Shown: positions 21,679 to 27,533 of the stretch, in pieces
How positions within the stretch are numbered: the first letter of the stretch is position 1
Layout: each line of letters opens with the position of its first letter
Assembly: GCA_964613055.1 (NCBI GenBank)
Contig: CAZTGD010000024.1
Location: 1 to 27,533, forward strand
Direction: 5' to 3'
DNA from: JAXGMQ01 sp964613055
Lineage (GTDB): Bacteria; Caldisericota; Caldisericia; JAAYUI01
DNA length: 27,533 nucleotides
Notes under the pieces: model-generated
Seen by the model: only the letters and a program-made list of their open reading frames with translations
What the model was told of the DNA's origin: nothing
Databases searched by the model: none
Position numbers and translations under genes: made by a program

Positions 21679-21727
21679 TAGGGTGTAATTAGTATCAAAT
21701 TGAGTCAATATTCTCTTAGCCAGTATA

Positions 21728-22177
21728 TTAGCCTGTTAATCGGTATAACTCAATTATTGGGACGATCTCATTTCCCCTGATAATACAATGTCTGATGATT
21801 TCAGTTAATAGGTCATCATCAAATATTTCTGGTATAGGCCTGATAATAATGCTCGACGATTGCAAAGAAATCGTTTCTAGAGCTTCATCAGTATAAAAAG
21901 CTAACCTTTCGCTTTCATCAGCGCCTCTGATAAAAAGTGTTTTTGGTTTAAAATCACATTCTGTCATCAACAGATGATCGAGTTTGAATAGTGGTACCAT
22001 CACACCATCCATTTCAACCACTTCATTGAAAACACACCTTGCATTTGGGAAATCAAAGGGCTCTCTATAATCTGAGATCCTGATTACACTCATCGCATCA
22101 ATAGCATATCTTTGATCTGCTATCCTGAATAGAAGAAACATTTCAGGGTTTTTTTCAGGTAGTCTATCTAGATCCAT
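21728..22177 (-). CDS. cheW: CheW-like adaptor protein
   Basis: 149 residues of one CheW-like SH3-pair domain: FLLFRIADQRYAIDAMSVIR (13-32) is the opening strand pair, then VVEMDGVMVPLFKLDHLL (the usual GxxxPVxDL strand) and, at the end, IIRHCIIRGNEIVPIIEL. CheW scaffolds couple methyl-accepting receptors to CheA at the inner membrane. The gene overlaps the preceding CheW-like gene by 10 nt and has its own AGGAAAGG ribosome binding site inside that gene. Last gene of the chemosensory operon; the convergent gene upstream on the plus strand ends 49 nt away and no clear terminator separates them. Confidence 0.85.
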   Translation of the reverse strand: MDLDRLPEKNPEMFLLFRIADQRYAIDAMSVIRISDYREPFDFPNARCVFNEVVEMDGVMVPLFKLDHLLMTECDFKPKTLFIRGADESERLAFYTDEALETISLQSSSIIIRPIPEIFDDDLLTEIIRHCIIRGNEIVPIIELYRLTG

Positions 22178-22608
22178 TGCCTTTCCTTCATCTCACTTTC
22201 AATATCTGCCAATAGACCATGAGTAAATACAGATTCTATAGATAGCACAGGCAGTGTACCAATTGATGTCTGTAGGTATGCTTCAATAATATTCCCCTTC
22301 ATTCCTGATATAGTGGTATCAATATCGAGAACCTTTTGTACATTAATTTCTACATTTTCTACACTATCAACGAGAAAACCCAAGCCATCCTGTCTTATTG
22401 TAGCATTACCCATGGACGAGGATCTTCCAGTTAGCAATAAATTGAGGTCTATAAGCGGATTCCCCAGATGAATTGCTTTTACTATTCGCCCTGGTACTTC
22501 CCTATACTCATAAGGTTGAAGGATCCTAGTAGATTCATTCCTGGCAAATAACATTTTATGACTATCAATGTTGATTAGATAATAAGCGTCTTTTTCCTTC
22601 TGATGCAT
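22168..22608 (-). CDS. Divergent CheW-like protein
   Basis: 146 residues. A single CheW-like domain is likely: AYYLINIDSHKMLFARNEST at the start, IVKAIHLGNPLIDLNLLL in the middle, GLGFLVDSVENVEI (the LxVDxVxxV strand of CheW) and GTLPVLSIESVF at the end. It is less typical than its neighbour; the usual GxIxxRGxxxPVxDL motif is reduced to IHLGNPLIDL. It starts 3 nt after the hybrid cheA stop, so the two are translationally linked. It may be a second adaptor or a dedicated linker between CheA and the receptor. Function inferred from fold and position. Confidence 0.75.
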   Translation of the reverse strand: MHQKEKDAYYLINIDSHKMLFARNESTRILQPYEYREVPGRIVKAIHLGNPLIDLNLLLTGRSSSMGNATIRQDGLGFLVDSVENVEINVQKVLDIDTTISGMKGNIIEAYLQTSIGTLPVLSIESVFTHGLLADIESEMKERQWI

Positions 22609-22611
22609 TGA

Positions 22612-25368
22612 TTATAGATCCTTAAACATTTTACTCAGTGTATCAAGAACAATTTGTTTATCGTATGGCTTTATAAGATAGGCATTAGCTCCTAACTCAA
22701 AGGCTTTTTTTCTATGTCTCGATCCCGCACGAGAAGTTATAATCATTTTTGGTATTCTGCTGAGGTTTTCTTCTTCTCTTAGCACTGACATTAGTTCATA
22801 ACCATCCATCTCTGGCATCTCAAGGTCGAGAATAATGCTGTCAACATTCTCCGTTTCAATTATGTCGAGAGCTTCGAGTCCGGTTGAAGCTGTCAATATC
22901 TTGAAACCAGCCCCTTCTAAATCCATCTTGAGTATTTTTCTCATTGAAAGAGAGTCCTCAACAACAAGTACATTGTGATGAGATGTCTTTAACATGTCTT
23001 CGTTTATATCAATATCAGTTAACTCTTTTTGGTGATATTCCTTCTGAATTATTGGAGGTAAATTCAAGACAGGAAGCACTATACCAGCCCCCAATATGGT
23101 TACACCAGTATAGTGGGGAATATCCCTTACGCATACGGGTAAAGCCCTTATCATGATATCTCTTCTGCCTTCTATGGTTGATAATCCAAGTATTGAATAC
23201 TCTCTACCAATTTCAATCAATAGAGCCGGGAATGACTCTTGGTTCCTGATTTTGGGTTTAAGAGACAACGCTTCATCGAGGAATCTGATTTCCATCAATT
23301 CTCCTCGGATTCGAGCAAATAGCTTAGATCCCAATTTTTCAATAGTTGACCTATCTATCGATAATACCTCTTGGACCGTTCCAATTGGCACAATGTATGT
23401 GTGGTCAGGCACTGTTACTTCAATCCCTTGGGATATTATAAGGGATATTGGTAATGTCAGCGTAAAAGTGGTCGATTGTTGGTCTGACTCCAGACTGACA
23501 GAACCGCCAATAGACTCTATTGATGCCTTTACAACATCAAGTCCAACTCCTCGACCTGCAATCATTCCACCCTTCTGAGTAGTTGAAAGTCCGCTTAGGA
23601 ATATCAATCTATTTATCTGGAGAGAAGTCATTTCTTTGAGATCATCTTGTGTTACGAAACCCATCTTTAATGCCTCAGAAGCGATTCGATCGGTATCGAT
23701 TGATCTGCCATCGTTTGATACTCTAATTATTACCTGATTACCAAAATACTTAGCATCTATAACGATCTTACCCTGTTTAGGTTTTCCCTCTACAACCCTT
23801 TCTCCAGGTTTTTCTATGCCATGATGAACTGCATTCCTGACAATATGCAATAAAGGATCATAGATGCTTCTTATAACTCGGACATCGACCTCAACATCCT
23901 CACCATACATTTCAAGATCAATCAGCTTGCCTTCCGATCTTGCAAGGTCTCTGACCATCCTGGGAAATCTACTCAATATCTGATTTACTGGAGTAAGCCT
24001 GGTCGAGATGACCGAACTCTGTATGGAACTGACGTTCTGCCTGATACTGTCAGTGCTTCTGGCTAGTTCATTGATCTGATTATCAAGTGTATGAAGGGCT
24101 TCTGACAAATCAGCGTGAATCTCATACTCGTTCTTGACTATTCGATCAATCTCCGTGTATCTGTCAAGTTCTAGTTCATCAAATTCATCCTCGAATCTTG
24201 AACCTATCGATACATCGCCGGTTGCTCCAACACCCATTGCTCTTGTTGATCTCGATATGAGTTGTTGTTGGGACAGATCCGCATTCAGCTGAGTCATTCT
24301 TCTCAGTGAGAGCCTTATCATATCCGTAAGATCTGATAACCTCTCTCGAACATTACTCATTCTTGACTGCTGTACGAGAAGCTCACCAGCTAGAACCATC
24401 AGATTATCAAGTTTTGGGAGTCTCACACTGACCGATTCTTCTCTAACTCTGTCGCTGGTTCTATCTGAATAGAAAACCTGTGTCTGGGAGGGTGTAAATT
24501 CGGTTTGTTTTCCGGAAATATTGCTCAATGCTGTTGCAACCTCTTTGGCTACATCAATAGATTTCGGGTCTTTGTCGCATTCCAATGTGAATGTTTGGTT
24601 CAGTGCATCATAGGAGCTAAGGAGTATATCTATTGTTCCAGGTGTTAACGGCACTTCCCCTTCTCTAACAGGCTCTAGTGTATCCTCAATAGCATGAGAT
24701 GCATGTTCAGTGGAGGAAAATCCTACTGACGATGCAGCGCCTTTGAGTGTGTGAGCGGCTCTAAAAACGTTCTCGATTATTTCTTTGTCCGTAGGATTCT
24801 TCTCTAAATCTAGAAATCCCTTCTGCAAGGTTTCAAGATGTTCCTTTGCTTCAATGATAAAGAAATCAGCTACAACATCATCCAAATCCTTTGAGTCATC
24901 CTCTTCCTTTTCTGAGTGAATATTCTGGTCAAATTCAACTTTATCATCTGCTGAATATTTCTCTGTTTCATTCAGTTGGTTGTAACTAAGCCAAATGGTT
25001 TCCATTTCGTTCTTCAGTTCATCGTAGTCAGGAGTAACCCCCGACTCTAGCATGGTGAACACATTCTCTAGGTTCAGGATTGAGAAATCAATTAGTGTGA
25101 CAAGATTATCATCCCACTGTGGAGGGATATCCTCACCATATGAACTCAAGGCTTCTTCCATGATTTCTGCAGCTTCAGCAAATGTGAACAGATTAACCGT
25201 CAGTGCTGAACTCTTAAGTGAGTGGGATAGACGATAAAGCTCAAACAAGGTTTCTTTGCTCTCATCACCGTTGTTTACCTTGTCTAAATTTTTCTTCAGT
25301 AGGACAAGCATCTGCTTGCCTTCCTTTACAAAGGAAGGGAGATATTTACTCACACCTTCATCTACCAC
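22612..25368 (-). CDS. cheA: Hybrid CheA histidine kinase with two Hpt domains and a C-terminal receiver
   Basis: 918 residues, GTG start 6 nt after a perfect GGAGGTG. Domain order: Hpt1 (about 1-110, His49 in LSHSLKSSA), Hpt2 (about 160-285, His206 in AAHTLKGAASSVG), P3 dimerisation helices (about 315-460), HATPase (about 490-640, N box NAVHHGIE at 512-519, GRGVGLDVV at 605-613), CheW-like P5 (about 645-775) and a CheY-like receiver (about 798-918, Asp805, phospho-acceptor Asp848, Lys900). This is the ChpA/FrzE-like layout, allowing an internal His-Asp phosphorelay without a separate CheY. A long Ser/Gln-rich region (about 365-400, QQQLISRSTRAMGVGATGDV) sits inside the P3 helices. It forms an operon with the upstream receptor and two downstream CheW-like genes. 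Confidence 0.94.
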   Translation of the reverse strand: MVDEGVSKYLPSFVKEGKQMLVLLKKNLDKVNNGDESKETLFELYRLSHSLKSSALTVNLFTFAEAAEIMEEALSSYGEDIPPQWDDNLVTLIDFSILNLENVFTMLESGVTPDYDELKNEMETIWLSYNQLNETEKYSADDKVEFDQNIHSEKEEDDSKDLDDVVADFFIIEAKEHLETLQKGFLDLEKNPTDKEIIENVFRAAHTLKGAASSVGFSSTEHASHAIEDTLEPVREGEVPLTPGTIDILLSSYDALNQTFTLECDKDPKSIDVAKEVATALSNISGKQTEFTPSQTQVFYSDRTSDRVREESVSVRLPKLDNLMVLAGELLVQQSRMSNVRERLSDLTDMIRLSLRRMTQLNADLSQQQLISRSTRAMGVGATGDVSIGSRFEDEFDELELDRYTEIDRIVKNEYEIHADLSEALHTLDNQINELARSTDSIRQNVSSIQSSVISTRLTPVNQILSRFPRMVRDLARSEGKLIDLEMYGEDVEVDVRVIRSIYDPLLHIVRNAVHHGIEKPGERVVEGKPKQGKIVIDAKYFGNQVIIRVSNDGRSIDTDRIASEALKMGFVTQDDLKEMTSLQINRLIFLSGLSTTQKGGMIAGRGVGLDVVKASIESIGGSVSLESDQQSTTFTLTLPISLIISQGIEVTVPDHTYIVPIGTVQEVLSIDRSTIEKLGSKLFARIRGELMEIRFLDEALSLKPKIRNQESFPALLIEIGREYSILGLSTIEGRRDIMIRALPVCVRDIPHYTGVTILGAGIVLPVLNLPPIIQKEYHQKELTDIDINEDMLKTSHHNVLVVEDSLSMRKILKMDLEGAGFKILTASTGLEALDIIETENVDSIILDLEMPEMDGYELMSVLREEENLSRIPKMIITSRAGSRHRKKAFELGANAYLIKPYDKQIVLDTLSKMFKDL

Positions 25369-25406
25369 TTACACCTCCTGGCCTTAACACACAACAATAA
25401 CGAAAT

Positions 25407-25453
25407 TCATATCTCGCCCGATATACTCTTCATGATCGTCAAGCGAGATATGA
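25407..25453 (-). other. Intercistronic stem-loop between receptor and cheA genes
   Basis: TCATATCTCGC (25407-25417) and GCGAGATATGA (25443-25453) form a perfect 11-bp inverted repeat around a 25-nt loop. It lies 14 nt after the receptor stop codon and about 39 nt before the cheA start. No T-run follows on the transcribed strand, so it is more likely an mRNA processing or stability element, or a protein site, than a terminator. Confidence 0.5.
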
Positions 25454-25467
25454 CGCAATTGAAATCT

Positions 25468-27533
25468 CTATTTAACTCTGAATATAGCAACCAGTTCCTG
25501 AAGCTCTCCTGCCAATACAGCAATCTCGGCGATAGCTTCAGATACAATAAGTGTACCCTCGGTTGTTTCCTTGATCATCTCTGCCGCATCGAGCATTGAT
25601 TGGTTAACCTCTTCTGTTACAGTCGTTTGTGTTACAGATGCTTCGTACACCTGGGTGATGATATCAGCGAGTTTTGTCGAACTCTCTACAATGGTTTTGA
25701 GTACCTCACTAGCCTGTTCGGCTGATTTTGAACCAGATACAACGAGTTCCGTTGAATCCTCCATAACCTCAACTGTTTCAGCTGTTTCAGCCTGAATGCC
25801 CCTTATCAGCAATGATATGTCTTTTGTTGCCTTTGCTGATCGCTCAGCCAACTGTCTTACTGCGTCTGCAACAACACTGAATCCACGACCCTGCTCTCCA
25901 GCTCTTGCCGCCTCGATCGTGGCGTTAAGTGCGAGCATGTTCGTTTGTTCAGCAATATCTGATATAACGTCAACGATCTCTCCGATCTCTTGAGACGATT
26001 CACCGAGTTTCTTGATCCTCTTTGATATCTCAGCGACAGAGCCTCTAATCTGAGTCATACCTTGCACAGCCCTTTCAACAGCTTCTCCACCTTCTTTAGC
26101 TACGCGAGCTGATTCCCTTGCCATATCTGTAGATTCCCTTGCAGATTCAGACGATTCAATTGAGGATTGAGTAGCTTGAGCCAAAGCGTCTGTTGTACCC
26201 TCAATAAGGTCTCTTTGTGTCACTGAACTATTAGCCAGTCTTTCCGTTGATTCAAGAGTTGTCTGTGAGGATGTACCAATATTAGTAGCTGTATCAACTA
26301 CACTTCTAATAATCTCTCTTAGCTGGAAGATAAGTGTATTAAGTGAGTCAGATATACTTCCGAGCATGTCAGCTGTTACCTCAGCTTGCGTTGACAGGTC
26401 ACCGGAGGATACTGAAGCCATAGCACTCTGAAGGCTTGCAATAGATCTGTCTTGCTGTTCCCTTTCAGCCTCTGTTGTGATATAACCTCTGATCTCTCTA
26501 AGCATCTGGTTAATTACGTCTGCAAGCTCTCCAAATTCATCTTCTGATTCAATAGGAACCTCAACATCATAGTTACCAAGGGATACCTCGAAGACACGAC
26601 CTCTGATTGTGATAAGCGGGTCAAGAGTTCTTCTTACGATGAAGATCATCATGAATATCAAAATAACAAGAGATAACAGCAGGAATATGAGTGAAACCAA
26701 AATAAATTCAGTAATACCAGCTTGGAAAATATCCAGGTTCTGTCTCAACCACACAGTCAGTTCCAATCCTCCCGCTTGATTGGCAGTATGGTGACCCATT
26801 CTTGATATATCCAAGTTTATGTACAACTGGTCAACTCCAGTACCGGATACATCATAAACGGTTTTGTTTTGTTCCCAAAATTCTTCAATAATTTTATTAT
26901 AATCAGCAAGAGCTTCAGTATAATTTTGGTTTTCCTCATCTGTTCTTTGGGATCGAGGGATTTCTCTTATGTCGATTATCTTTGATTCTAGAGACTGAAC
27001 ATTCTCATTATCTGAGGAGTAAATTTCGCCTAGATAATCTACATATCTTTGAAAGAACTTAAAGTTTTGGGGGACAAAACTTGGATTTTCAAGAGCTCCT
27101 TTTTCAGGATCATTTTCAAAAACCCTCTTTCCATCTTCACCTATAGGAATAGTAACATATTGATCTTCTCTGGCTCGAGCCAACCCCTTACCATTGTTCC
27201 AACCAATTAGAAATTTAGTGTTGTGGAACACAACTGGAGCATCATACGTATCTTTATTGTCATCTTCTACGTATTCCTTAATGTCGGGTAACCACATCAT
27301 TCCACCACTATATGATAGATCAGGATTGTTTTCTGATAGATCATCAAGTGATGCATTGATAAGCTCTGCGGGATACCAGAATGCCAGGTAACCAAGTGTA
27401 TTTCCATATGCATCATCAACTGGAGCTGAGAAAACAAATGACCAGCTTGAAGCATATTTATTGTCTTTAACAGGTGTTATTGACACTTTCAGTTTGAGAT
27501 CATTTGTATCTCGGTTACCGATTTCCACTGCAT
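25468..27533 (-). CDS. Methyl-accepting chemotaxis protein, dCache-type sensor (5' end outside window)
   Basis: The frame is still open at the right edge; a GTG at 27528 is inside the sensor domain and not the real start. Numbering from that GTG: residues 1-265 are an extracytoplasmic dCache-like sensor (SSWSFVFSAPVDDAYGNTLG is the typical Cache strand), 273-298 a transmembrane helix, 299-350 a HAMP domain (RRTLDPL ... EDEFGELADVIN), about 365-405 a second HAMP-like segment (SVSSGDL), and 406-686 the coiled-coil signalling domain. Its conserved hairpin tip (IAEQTNMLALNATIEAARAG) is at 525-544. Missing are the first transmembrane helix and the start of the sensor. No C-terminal CheR-binding pentapeptide is present. 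It presumably feeds the CheA encoded just downstream; the ligand is unknown. Confidence 0.93.
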   Translation of the reverse strand, partial: AVEIGNRDTNDLKLKVSITPVKDNKYASSWSFVFSAPVDDAYGNTLGYLAFWYPAELINASLDDLSENNPDLSYSGGMMWLPDIKEYVEDDNKDTYDAPVVFHNTKFLIGWNNGKGLARAREDQYVTIPIGEDGKRVFENDPEKGALENPSFVPQNFKFFQRYVDYLGEIYSSDNENVQSLESKIIDIREIPRSQRTDEENQNYTEALADYNKIIEEFWEQNKTVYDVSGTGVDQLYINLDISRMGHHTANQAGGLELTVWLRQNLDIFQAGITEFILVSLIFLLLSLVILIFMMIFIVRRTLDPLITIRGRVFEVSLGNYDVEVPIESEDEFGELADVINQMLREIRGYITTEAEREQQDRSIASLQSAMASVSSGDLSTQAEVTADMLGSISDSLNTLIFQLREIIRSVVDTATNIGTSSQTTLESTERLANSSVTQRDLIEGTTDALAQATQSSIESSESARESTDMARESARVAKEGGEAVERAVQGMTQIRGSVAEISKRIKKLGESSQEIGEIVDVISDIAEQTNMLALNATIEAARAGEQGRGFSVVADAVRQLAERSAKATKDISLLIRGIQAETAETVEVMEDSTELVVSGSKSAEQASEVLKTIVESSTKLADIITQVYEASVTQTTVTEEVNQSMLDAAEMIKETTEGTLIVSEAIAEIAVLAGELQELVAIFRVK

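Noticed and set aside
21698..21755. AATTGAGT/ACTCAATT inverted repeat as a terminator between convergent genes
   Set aside because: Arms of 8 AT-rich bp with a 42-nt loop and no T-run; it also reaches into the cheW coding region.
27526..27528. GTG as the real start of the chemoreceptor
   Set aside because: The product would lack the first transmembrane helix and begin inside the Cache domain; the frame is open to the window edge.

Overview
The window is bacterial DNA of moderate GC content (roughly 40-45% by eye) and is densely coding. No rRNA, tRNA or other taxonomic marker is present, so I do not name a phylum. The relA-dtd-metallo-beta-lactamase gene order is the one common in Firmicutes/Clostridia. 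The large secreted proteins (subtilase with DUF11 and PKD domains, very long beta-repeat protein) and the hybrid CheA also occur in several less studied phyla.

Region 1 (1-10178, minus strand) is one uninterrupted reading frame of at least 3392 codons. It has a signal peptide and runs out of the left edge of the window. It encodes a giant secreted protein built from about 18 degenerate beta-sandwich modules, each marked by a TSxxPxxxxSxxYxI signature. Just upstream, on the same strand, is a 68-residue excisionase-type helix-turn-helix protein behind a near-consensus sigma-70 promoter; it is a candidate local regulator or leader gene. Repeated TAACTG elements lie between the two genes.

Region 2 (10524-14753) is housekeeping and stress. 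It holds a LexA-type repressor (plus strand) and, converging on it, a relA-dtd-MBL hydrolase operon (minus strand) with overlapping genes. The relA promoter lies so close to the ATG that the mRNA is probably leaderless. lexA and the MBL gene overlap at their stop codons in a shared CTAG, with no terminator between them.

Region 3 (14754-21678, plus strand) is secreted proteins. A 1708-residue subtilisin-family protease carries a seven-bladed propeller apparently inserted inside a DUF11-type domain, then a second DUF11 and a PKD domain, and ends at a strong intrinsic terminator. A signal-peptide ORF follows, overlapping out of frame a 473-residue protein of OB-like beta units. These two look like one secreted protein split by a frameshift.

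Region 4 (21728-27533, minus strand) is a chemosensory operon: methyl-accepting chemotaxis protein (5' end outside the window), hybrid CheA with two Hpt domains and a receiver, and two CheW-like proteins. No CheR, CheB or separate CheY is seen.

The most unusual content is the giant modular protein with its HTH neighbour, and the protease architecture. The protease and the giant protein may share a small beta unit, which hints at a common pool of surface modules.
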